Source: JAFLCM01 sp964510955
Lineage (GTDB): Bacteria > Planctomycetota > Phycisphaerae > Phycisphaerales > UBA1924
Assembly (NCBI GenBank): GCA_964510955.1
Contig: CAZEDW010000001.1
Coordinates: 124,001-188,000, forward strand
Direction: 5' to 3'
Length of the DNA stretch: 64,000 bases
The position numbers were made by a program, and so were the translations under genes. The notes beneath the pieces were generated by a model. It did not search any database. It was not told where the DNA came from and saw only the letters and a program-made list of their open reading frames with translations. How positions within the stretch are numbered: position 1 is the first letter of the stretch; every line of letters starts with the position of its first letter. Positions 7,861-15,143 of the stretch are shown in pieces.

Positions 7861-9786
7861 TTATCGCTTCCTGCGGATCACCAGCACGCCGCTCAGTCCC
7901 AGCAGCGTCGCGGCGCCGGGGGTCGGCACGCTCTGGGCGGTCAGCACGACGCAGTACATGCCCGAGCCGGGGTTCATGGGGTCCGGGACGTTGTAGTCGA
8001 CGTGGAAGCTCAGGGCGCCCGAGCCGCCGATGGGGTAGCAGGTGTCGCTCACGCCGTTACCGAAGTCAAAGGTGTTGAGGATGGGGGTGTCGCTGCGGGC
8101 GACCGCGAACGAGAAGCCCGAGCCGGGTGAGGGCTCGCTGCCCTCCATGAAGAGGTTGAAGCTCGAGCCGCCGAGGTCGAGGCCGCCGTTGACGACGTCG
8201 GTGATGCCCCAATCGAAGCTGAGCGGGGAGAGGCCGATGAGGGCGGTCTCGATGGCGGAGCCGGGCTCGCAGTCCAGGCCGCCGTCGAAGGTGAGGACCG
8301 AAGGGGTGGAACCGACGGAGCGATCGGCGGTGTCAGGTGTAAAGGCATCGCCGCCGGGACGGGGGACCAGGCCACCCAGGTTGGCGACTCCGGTCTGGAT
8401 CTTTCCTCCGCCGCGGTTGACGGACTTGTCGACGCCCTTGAGCGTGCCTGCCTTGAGACCCTTGCCGAGGTTGACGTTGCCGTAGTTGCTGAGCGACTTG
8501 TTGAGTTCGAGTGTGAGGCCCTCGGCGTCGAAAGAGATGACCCCGGTCGCGGCGTTCACATGCACCTTGTTGGGGGCCTCGAAGCGGGTGGGGGTCTGGA
8601 GGCTGATGGTCTTCTTGTTGACGACCCAACCGGTGAGCTTGACCTGTCCGCCGCCCATGGTCTGGATGGTGCCGTTGTTCTCGATCTGCTGGCCGCCGGA
8701 ATCAAACTCGCCGTTCTGGGTGTTCTTGCGGGTGTTGAAGGAGATCTTGCCCCTGTTGTTGAAGGCGGCGGCGCCCTCGTAGGTCATCTTGGCGTTGGAG
8801 GTGTCGTTTGCGCCGGTGATGTAGAGCTCCTGGCTCGCCCCGGGGACCCCCGTCGAGATGAAGTTGCCGGTGCCGTTGACGACCCCGAAGAACTCGTTGG
8901 TGCTGGTGAGCTTGAGCCGGCAATCGGTGAAGTTCACGCCGCCGCGGGCGTTGTCGGCGGCGTTGCGGATCAGCCCGCTCTGATAGTCGAACGTGAGCCC
9001 CTCGAAGCCCGTTCCCTTGCCGGTCAGCAGCTTGTTGTCGGTGGCGCCCTTCTTCATGGTGAAAGTGCATCTGTCGACATCGTCGCCCTTCACAATCAAC
9101 AAGGCATCGGCGCCGACTTTCAGGTCGCCGCCCGTGTTGTTGAAGGCGGGATTGAACACCCCGCCGCCGGTGGTGATGTCAACGCTGAGGTCGTGGTTGA
9201 TGTTCCACACCCCGGCGTTCGCCACCGCTCCGAAGATCGACCGCTTGCCACCCTTGCCCTTGGTGACGGTGAGCTCGCTGCCCGCCTTGCAATCGAGGTT
9301 GAACGACAGCGTGCCGAAAAGTTCGACGTCCCCCGCGGTGTTGGGCGCGTCCATGACGAGCTTGCCGCCGTTGTCCACCGTGAAGGGGCTGCGGAAGTCG
9401 AGCTTGGCCTTCCCGGCGGCGCTGCCGTGGAGCTTCATCGATCCTTTGGTCACCGAAGAGCCGAAGGTCATCTTGAGCGTCTTGCTGGTGACGGTGAGTA
9501 GCGCGGTGTCTTTGTTGAGCGTGAACGACCGCAGATTCGCGTCGGCCCCGTCCAGCGTGACCGAGGCGTTGGCCTGATCAATGGTGGCGTCGTCGTTCGC
9601 TCCGGGGACGTTGCCGCCGACCCAGTTGCCCCCGACACCCCAGTTGCCGACGTTCCCACTCCAACTGATGGGGGCGCCGTGGGCGGGTGAGGATAGACTG
9701 GAAAAGACGGCAAGCCCGATTCCCAGGCCGGCGGCGAGAGAGAGCGAGCGGGCGGCGACGGTGCCGTGAGTGCGCAGTGACAGCAT
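7861..9786 (-). CDS. Exported beta-helix-like protein with PEP-CTERM-type C-terminal sorting signal
   Basis: 641 residues. An N-terminal signal peptide (MLSLRTHGTVAARSL, then a hydrophobic stretch ending SSPAHGA) leads into a start typical of planctomycete exported proteins: WSGNVGNWGVGGNW followed by DDATIDQANASVTLDG. The middle consists of repeated short beta-strand segments rich in Gly, Asn, Thr and Lys, as in right-handed beta-helix or autotransporter-like passengers. The C-terminus VPTPGAATLLGLSG followed by hydrophobics and RRKR is a variant of the PEP-CTERM signal processed by exosortase-type enzymes. AGGAGG lies 7 bases before ATG 9786, so the longer in-frame frame to 10008 is rejected. 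Ligand or enzyme activity is unknown; an extracellular-matrix or surface role is likely. Confidence 0.8.
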   Translation of the reverse strand: MLSLRTHGTVAARSLSLAAGLGIGLAVFSSLSSPAHGAPISWSGNVGNWGVGGNWVGGNVPGANDDATIDQANASVTLDGADANLRSFTLNKDTALLTVTSKTLKMTFGSSVTKGSMKLHGSAAGKAKLDFRSPFTVDNGGKLVMDAPNTAGDVELFGTLSFNLDCKAGSELTVTKGKGGKRSIFGAVANAGVWNINHDLSVDITTGGGVFNPAFNNTGGDLKVGADALLIVKGDDVDRCTFTMKKGATDNKLLTGKGTGFEGLTFDYQSGLIRNAADNARGGVNFTDCRLKLTSTNEFFGVVNGTGNFISTGVPGASQELYITGANDTSNAKMTYEGAAAFNNRGKISFNTRKNTQNGEFDSGGQQIENNGTIQTMGGGQVKLTGWVVNKKTISLQTPTRFEAPNKVHVNAATGVISFDAEGLTLELNKSLSNYGNVNLGKGLKAGTLKGVDKSVNRGGGKIQTGVANLGGLVPRPGGDAFTPDTADRSVGSTPSVLTFDGGLDCEPGSAIETALIGLSPLSFDWGITDVVNGGLDLGGSSFNLFMEGSEPSPGSGFSFAVARSDTPILNTFDFGNGVSDTCYPIGGSGALSFHVDYNVPDPMNPGSGMYCVVLTAQSVPTPGAATLLGLSGVLVIRRKR

Positions 9787-9926
9787 GGTGGTTCCTCCTG
9801 AGTCCCGTGAAGGGGCGTTCCTGACCCGCCGCCGCGGATGGCTCCACGGAACAGCCGGGGTAACGAGATTCAGGCGAAGGATTCCTGCCTCACTCACGCG
9901 CCGAGCATCGAACGTGCTTCCCCATG

Positions 9927-9946
9927 CCACGGGCTCGCCGCCCGCG
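9927..9946. repeat. Dispersed GC-rich repeat, copy 1
   Basis: CCACGGGCTCGCCGCCCGCG lies in the 252-base gap between the DUF4139 gene and the PEP-CTERM gene. It matches 19 of 20 bases at 12989-13008, also intergenic. CGGGC and GCCCG arms allow a small hairpin. Confidence 0.5.
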
Positions 9947-10038
9947 GCGCGACCGTGCGGTGCTGTGCCGGTGGCCGCATGTCGGGAGGTGACCGCTAGG
10001 CTCACCACACGCGCCGGACTCTGATCGAGCCGCGGGGC

Positions 10039-11646
10039 TCACCACGTGTAATGCGCCGTGTAGGTCACCTCCCGCTCGCCGTCGGGCGGCACCGTCACCG
10101 TAAACTCGATGGTCTTCGAATCCGACTTCTTGAACTCCTGTGACGGCTTCTGCACTTCCCACTGCACTCCACGGTACAGGTGCTCCACCACGGTCACCTC
10201 AGCGGGCAGTTTCTTGTGGTTCCTGAGCTTGATCGATACAGACTCGTTCAACCACCGGCGATCGTACTCGGCCTTGAAATCGGTCTGCACCCGCTCTCCC
10301 ACCAGGTCAAACGAGTTTCCGGTGTACACCCGCACGAGCTCGTCGGTCGGGGTGTGGTCGATGATGTTTTCGCCGGTGAACTCACGCCCGGCGTCGGGGC
10401 CGGTGTCCGCGCGGTAGAACCGCAGCGTGCCGCGCGGCAGTGGCACCCCCAGGCCGTTCTCCTTGCTGTTCTTGAACTCGCGCATCACCCACACCTTGGG
10501 GTTGCACTTGGTCCCGTACTCCTTGTTCTGGCGGGCAGCCTCCTCGTTCCACCCCCAGGCCTGCGGGTCGATGGCCGCGCCGTCGTAGATGAAGCGGCGC
10601 TTGGACTTGACGTTCTCGGCCTTGACGAACTCGACCTGCTTGGTCTCGCGGTCGCGAAGCGTGGTACGGCGGTTGATGTTGTACAGGTGCAGCTCGTCGA
10701 AGGCCTTTTCTGAAACCGGAGCGCCGCCCGCGCTCAACTCGTCCCGCATGAGGCCGAGCTGTCTCATGCCCGCGCGGCGCGAATCGTCTTCATTTCGGAT
10801 CTTGTTGACGTCTCCGGCCATCAGCTTCAGCCGCACATCGTCGAACGTCTTGCCGCTCTGGTTGTCCACCGTCACCCACCCCACGAGGCTGATGGGCTCT
10901 TCGACGCCGGCCTCCGAGCCTTCCTGCTCGGCGGGCGCCAGCACGTTGTAGTCCGCCTGCCAGCTCATGCCGCCGGAGATGTAGCTCAGCTCGGCCGTCA
11001 CCGGCCCGGGATGGTCGCTCGCGAGAATCCAGTCAAAGGACGGCATGAGGATCGAGTCGTCGGGCAGTTCAGGGAATAGCGGTCGTCCCGGAAGCGCGAA
11101 GACCAGCTTGCCGGCGACCTTGATGAGCGGCGTTCCCCCGCCGCCGTCGTAGGAGGAGCGGGCCATCTGGGATTGCATGTACTCGTTGCCGTACCGGCTG
11201 AACGCGGCGTAGTGCGGCACATAGCCGCTGCGGATGATGGTGCCCTCCACGACCGATCGCTTGCCGTCCATCGGGCTGAAAACCTCGAACCCGATGGTCT
11301 TGCCCTCGTACTGATTGAGCAGCAGCCCCTCGCTGATGGCGTCCGCTCTGTAGTTCTGCTCCAGCACCCGCAGCGTGCGCTTTCCGGCGGCGTCGCGCAG
11401 GATCACCGAGTCCGGGTCGGCGTGAGCCGTGGTGCCGGAGAACCGGACCCGACTCTCGCCGGGATCGAGCGTGAGGTTCAGTTTCTCGCGCACCAGCGCG
11501 AAACCGCCGTTGTAGACGGTGATGGCGCTCCCGCCCGGCGCGGCCTGCGCGCTGGCGGCGGCGTCCGGTCCCGCGTGGACGCCGCACGCGGTTGCAAGCC
11601 CGATGGCGGCGCCGGCGGCGAATCGAACGATCATGGTCATGTTCAT
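10039..11646 (-). CDS. Exported DUF4139 domain-containing protein
   Basis: 535 residues. A signal peptide (MNMTMIVRFAAGAAIGLATACGVHA) precedes a DUF4139-type layout: ITVYNGGFALVREKLNLTLD is the N-terminal mucoidy-inhibitor-A-like strand, then FSGTTAHADPDSVIL, a central SYISGGMSWQADYNVL motif, and a C-terminal beta-domain ending PPDGEREVTYTAHYTW. Members are secreted or periplasmic beta-rich proteins of unknown biochemical role. The start at 11646 has AGGA ten bases upstream; an internal ATG two codons later is possible. The adjacent PEP-CTERM gene on the same strand lies 252 bases downstream, so co-transcription is uncertain. Confidence 0.85.
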   Translation of the reverse strand: MNMTMIVRFAAGAAIGLATACGVHAGPDAAASAQAAPGGSAITVYNGGFALVREKLNLTLDPGESRVRFSGTTAHADPDSVILRDAAGKRTLRVLEQNYRADAISEGLLLNQYEGKTIGFEVFSPMDGKRSVVEGTIIRSGYVPHYAAFSRYGNEYMQSQMARSSYDGGGGTPLIKVAGKLVFALPGRPLFPELPDDSILMPSFDWILASDHPGPVTAELSYISGGMSWQADYNVLAPAEQEGSEAGVEEPISLVGWVTVDNQSGKTFDDVRLKLMAGDVNKIRNEDDSRRAGMRQLGLMRDELSAGGAPVSEKAFDELHLYNINRRTTLRDRETKQVEFVKAENVKSKRRFIYDGAAIDPQAWGWNEEAARQNKEYGTKCNPKVWVMREFKNSKENGLGVPLPRGTLRFYRADTGPDAGREFTGENIIDHTPTDELVRVYTGNSFDLVGERVQTDFKAEYDRRWLNESVSIKLRNHKKLPAEVTVVEHLYRGVQWEVQKPSQEFKKSDSKTIEFTVTVPPDGEREVTYTAHYTW

Positions 11647-11790
11647 GGAGGGTGTTCCTGGAAGAGGATGCTGTTGGAGCGCGCTCCGCCGTGGTTCGGT
11701 TCAATCACGTTCAACAAATCAAACCCGATCGCTCAAACGGCGATAGGTAGGCGTTCGGGGGAGGACGACGAGTCACCCCTTTGGCCCAGC

Positions 11791-11796
11791 TAACCT
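11791..11796 (+). promoter_or_regulatory. -10-like box of the M24 peptidase gene
   Basis: TAACCT followed by six bases and ATG 11803, with no Shine-Dalgarno; consistent with a leaderless message. Confidence 0.5.
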
Positions 11797-11802
11797 GATC
11801 CC

Positions 11803-12978
11803 ATGCACCCCCGCCCCACCATCATCGCCGGCGTCCCGGCCACCAACATGACCGTCTACCACCGCATCCGCTTCAAGGCGGGCGACCCCGCTGTGGTTGT
11901 CACCAACCCCGCCACCACCGGCCCCTGCGCGGGAAGCACGCTGATCATCCGCGACATCGAGATGGAGCGCGCCGGGCGGAGAGCCCGCGTGGACCGCGTC
12001 ACTTGCCCGAAGGACTGGGCGCCCACGAACGGCCAGGCGCTTTCGGGCGACCGGCCCACGGCGTTTGCCCAGGCCGCCGCCGAGTGCCTGGTTCGCGCCG
12101 GCCTGCGGGAAGTCTGGACCGACCGCTCGCTGCCGATGCTCTTCGCCCACCACATCCGCGAGCGCGGCGTCACGCTGCACTTCGACCCCGACATGGGCGT
12201 GGGCCCCCGCCGCCACAAGGACGCGCAGGAAGTCGAGTGGCTCCGCGACGCCCAGCGGGCCACCGAGGGCGCCATCGAAATGGCCTGCCGCCTTATCGCA
12301 GGCGCCAAGGCCGGCAAGGACGGCGTGCTCCAGCACAACGGCCAGATTCTCACCGCTGAGTTCGTCATGAGCGAGATCGACGTCTGGCTCCTGGAGCATG
12401 GCTACGTCGATTCAGATTCCATCGTCGCCTGCGGCAGGATCGGCGGCGATTGCCACGACCGCGGGCACGGCCCGCTCTCCACCGAACAACCGATCATCGT
12501 GGATGTGTTCCCTCGCTCCAAGGAGACCCTGTATCTCGGCGACTGCACCCGGATGGTCGTCCACGGTCCGCCCGGCAACATCCCCGACCCGATCCGCAAG
12601 ATGCACGCGGTTGTCAAGGAGGCCAAGGCCGCCGCCATCGGCGCCATGCGCATCGGCACCACGGGCGACGCCGTGCACCGTGTCGTCATCGAGGTGATGA
12701 AGAAAAGCGGCTATCCCATGGGCCTTCCGGGGCCCGGTGACCCGCCCACCCGCATCGCCATGGTCCACGGCACGGGGCACGGCCTCGGGCTTGAAATCAA
12801 AGAGCAGCCGCTGCTCGACATCGACGGGCCGGAACTGGTCGAGGGCGACGCCATTACCGTCGAACCGGGCCTCTACGCCCCGGCCATCGGCGGCGTGCGC
12901 ATCGAAGACATGGTCATCGTCCGCAAGCACGGCGTCGAGAACCTCAACACCCTCCACGAGGAAATGACCTGGTCCTGA
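11803..12978 (+). CDS. M24 family metallopeptidase (Xaa-Pro aminopeptidase-like)
   Basis: 391 residues. The C-terminal pita-bread domain carries the five metal ligands: Asp in IIVDVFPRS, Asp in YLGDCTRMV, His in VHGTGHGLGLEI, Glu in AITVEPGLYAP and Glu in GVRIEDMVI. A dinuclear-metal aminopeptidase removing N-terminal residues before proline is therefore expected. The N-terminal domain is divergent (starts MHPRPTIIAGVPATNMTVYH), so specificity could differ, including prolidase-like activity. No signal peptide, so cytoplasmic. It is divergently transcribed from the DUF4139 gene. Confidence 0.9.
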   Translation: MHPRPTIIAGVPATNMTVYHRIRFKAGDPAVVVTNPATTGPCAGSTLIIRDIEMERAGRRARVDRVTCPKDWAPTNGQALSGDRPTAFAQAAAECLVRAGLREVWTDRSLPMLFAHHIRERGVTLHFDPDMGVGPRRHKDAQEVEWLRDAQRATEGAIEMACRLIAGAKAGKDGVLQHNGQILTAEFVMSEIDVWLLEHGYVDSDSIVACGRIGGDCHDRGHGPLSTEQPIIVDVFPRSKETLYLGDCTRMVVHGPPGNIPDPIRKMHAVVKEAKAAAIGAMRIGTTGDAVHRVVIEVMKKSGYPMGLPGPGDPPTRIAMVHGTGHGLGLEIKEQPLLDIDGPELVEGDAITVEPGLYAPAIGGVRIEDMVIVRKHGVENLNTLHEEMTWS

Positions 12979-12988
12979 CCGTCCAGTC

Positions 12989-13019
12989 CCACGGGCTCGC
13001 CGTCCGCGTCGTGCCCGTG
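12989..13019. repeat. Dispersed GC-rich repeat, copy 2, with stem-loop between convergent genes
   Basis: CCACGGGCTCGCCGTCCGCG (12989-13008) differs at one base from the element at 9927. Here CACGGGC (12990-12996) can pair with GCCCGTG (13013-13019), followed by TTTCCC, so it may act as the terminator of the M24 peptidase gene. Confidence 0.45.
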
Positions 13020-13072
13020 TTTCCCAGCTGTGCTGCGGGGTCGCCTTCCGAGGCGTCCCCTTGTCCCGTTCC

Positions 13073-13870
13073 TCACCACACCCCGGCCATCTTGGCGCTC
13101 GCCGCCAGCAGCATTGCTGCCAGCACGCTCCGAACCCAGACCAACGGGAGCGAGTGGGTCAGCCCGCCGCCGATGTACCCACCCACCATCGCGGTCGGCG
13201 CCAGCAGACCCGCCAGCGCGAGCGCCTCGACCCAGCCGTGCCCGTGCTCGCCAAGGGTGCCGATCTTCATGACGGCCCCCACCGCCGACGTCAGCCCCAT
13301 CACCGCCGCGGTCGAGGCGATGCACCGGCGCAGTGGCAGCCGGCAGAGCACCCGCGCCAGGGGCACGGCCACCACGCCGCCGCCGACACCCAGGAGCCCC
13401 GCGAAGAACCCCATCACGCCGCCGACGATACCCCCGCGCAGGCGGTCCACGCGGGCGTGCTCGTCGTCGAGCTCGGGTTGTCGGCGTGCGGCGGACCACA
13501 GCATCTGAACCGCGACCGCCGCCACGAACCCCGCGAAGAGTTTCTCGAGCAGGTGCCCGTCGATCCGGTTCGACACTACCACGCCCGCCGCGATCATCAC
13601 CAGCGTCGCCGGCAGCATGAAGCGGAACATGTCCATGCGTATCGCGCCGCTGCGCTTGTGGCGCAGGGCGGCCGGGATCGATACGGCGACGTTGACCGCC
13701 ATCGACGACGCCTGGTACAGGTGCTGGTCATCGAAGCTCCTCCCGTGAAACAGCACGGCCATCGCCGGGATCATGATGATCGACCCGCCCAGCCCGGCCA
13801 TGCCCCCGAGGATGCCCGTGCCCAGCCCGACCAGGAGCAGGAGAATGGCGTCGATGATCGTGATGCCCAC
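13073..13870 (-). CDS. TauE/SafE-family membrane permease
   Basis: 265-residue membrane protein with about eight helices in two halves. Each half begins with the family's Gly-rich pattern: LVGLGTGILGGMAGLGGSII near residue 15 and GVMGFFAGLLGVGGGVVAVP near residue 150. The family exports or imports sulfonates, sulfite or organic acids; the substrate here cannot be told. The start is GTG at 13870, overlapping by one base the TAG stop of the upstream cdsA gene (TAGTG), so translation is probably coupled. Pairing with phospholipid synthesis may be transcriptional convenience only. Confidence 0.85.
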   Translation of the reverse strand: MGITIIDAILLLLVGLGTGILGGMAGLGGSIIMIPAMAVLFHGRSFDDQHLYQASSMAVNVAVSIPAALRHKRSGAIRMDMFRFMLPATLVMIAAGVVVSNRIDGHLLEKLFAGFVAAVAVQMLWSAARRQPELDDEHARVDRLRGGIVGGVMGFFAGLLGVGGGVVAVPLARVLCRLPLRRCIASTAAVMGLTSAVGAVMKIGTLGEHGHGWVEALALAGLLAPTAMVGGYIGGGLTHSLPLVWVRSVLAAMLLAASAKMAGVW

Positions 13871-14754
13871 TACGACCCCCGCACGCCCTCGGAGGCCGAG
13901 AGCGCGGTGAGCAACCAGTACGCCGCCGGCGCCACCAGCAGCGGCGAATCGATGACGTCGAGCACACCGCCGAACCCGGGCAGCCGCTGCGAATAGTCCT
14001 TGACGCCGGCGTCGCGCTTCAGCAGGCTGGCCAGCAGGTCACCCGCCTGCCCGATCAGCCCCAGCAGCGCGCCGAAGATCAACCCGTGCCACCACAGCAC
14101 CGGGAAGTGGATGCCCGCGGTTTCAGAGAAGGCGGCGGCGGCCCCACCCACGCACGCCGAGGTCGCCACGCCGCCCACCAGGCCCTCCCAGGTCTTGCCC
14201 GGGCTGAGCCAGGGGATCAGCTTGTGGCGCCCGATGGCCCGCCCGGTGAAATACGCCCCGATGTCCATGCTCTTTGTGATCAGCAGCACCGCCAGCAGCG
14301 CCCAGGCGTTGAACTCCTTGCGCAGCAGCAGCACAAAGCCGCCCATCAGCCCCACGTAGACAAAGCTCAGCAGCGTCGCCGACGCCGACGCGATCACCCC
14401 CTGCACGTTGTGCCCGCGGGAATGAAACACAAGGGATACCAGCAGCACAACCGCCGCCGCCGAGCACGCCACGGCGATCCCCGAGACGCCGGGCAGCTCC
14501 CCGGGGGTGAAGCTCGATACCAGCATCCCCAGCACAATCGACCCACACACGATCCCGCGCGAGGTCACCACCGACTCGGCCCGGAACACCTGCACCAGCT
14601 CGACCCCAGCGCCGATGCCCGCCAGGAGCATGACGGGCAACAGAACCAGGCCCGGCGGCGCCGCGCGCGATTCCTGCAACCACTGGTCCAGCCAGATGGC
14701 CAGCACCAGCAGGGCAATCAGGATTGGGCCGAGCAGGAGGCGATGCTTCAACAC
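13870..14754 (-). CDS. cdsA: Phosphatidate cytidylyltransferase
   Basis: 294-residue membrane enzyme converting phosphatidate and CTP to CDP-diacylglycerol, the branch point of phospholipid synthesis. About eight hydrophobic helices are present. The C-terminal signature SLLKRDAGVKDYSQRLPG followed by FGGVLDVIDS fits the CDS pattern, with H replaced by F and the DR-x-D end replaced by DVID. The Lys, Arg and Asp residues of the catalytic cluster are kept. I chose GTG 14754 (reading MLKHRLLLGP) because TACTCT lies 6 bases upstream and it begins just before helix 1. The ATG at 14871 would add 39 residues of unlikely composition. It overlaps the TauE-like gene by one base. Confidence 0.88.
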   Translation of the reverse strand: MLKHRLLLGPILIALLVLAIWLDQWLQESRAAPPGLVLLPVMLLAGIGAGVELVQVFRAESVVTSRGIVCGSIVLGMLVSSFTPGELPGVSGIAVACSAAAVVLLVSLVFHSRGHNVQGVIASASATLLSFVYVGLMGGFVLLLRKEFNAWALLAVLLITKSMDIGAYFTGRAIGRHKLIPWLSPGKTWEGLVGGVATSACVGGAAAAFSETAGIHFPVLWWHGLIFGALLGLIGQAGDLLASLLKRDAGVKDYSQRLPGFGGVLDVIDSPLLVAPAAYWLLTALSASEGVRGS

Positions 14755-14760
14755 GCCGTG

Positions 14761-14766
14761 AGAGTA
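14761..14766 (-). promoter_or_regulatory. -10-like box of cdsA
   Basis: Minus-strand TACTCT lies 6 bases before the GTG at 14754. It decides the start and implies a leaderless message. Confidence 0.5.
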
Positions 14767-15143
14767 CCCGTTCGCCCCGCGGACGGGGGGATGCGTGCAA
14801 ACCAGCGGAAAACCGTGACAAACGCAGCCCGCCGGTGACCCGCCCGCGCGCAGGTCGAGACGGCGCGCCACGTCGCTGATCGATGATGTGTTCGCGTTGC
14901 ATACTCCTCACCGCCGAGCGGCCGTCCTCTCGGAAGCCGACGCGCGGAACGCTTTTTCGACAACATCCGGAGAATTTCAAACAAGGCGCTTGCAACACCT
15001 CGGAGTTGATCGCAAACTGGCTGATACCAACCTGTTGTCCCGTGTTGGTGCCAGGCGCTCGGACGCCGGAGCGCACGGGCCCGGCGTCCTCTCGGCGCTG
15101 CACCCGCGCCCATCGGGCCGACGCTGCATCGGAGGATCGAAAG
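14767..15143. other. Intergenic region between divergent cdsA and the caspase-like protease gene
   Basis: 377 bases without a supportable gene. Only the Shine-Dalgarno GGAGG at 15131-15135 of the downstream gene is clear. I see no convincing -35/-10 pair for the protease; long reading frames here are extensions of the flanking genes. Confidence 0.5.

Noticed and set aside
13061..13996. A 311-codon plus-strand frame across the ends of tauE-like and cdsA genes
   Set aside because: Antisense to two recognisable genes, composition dominated by Arg, His and Gln, no start signal.
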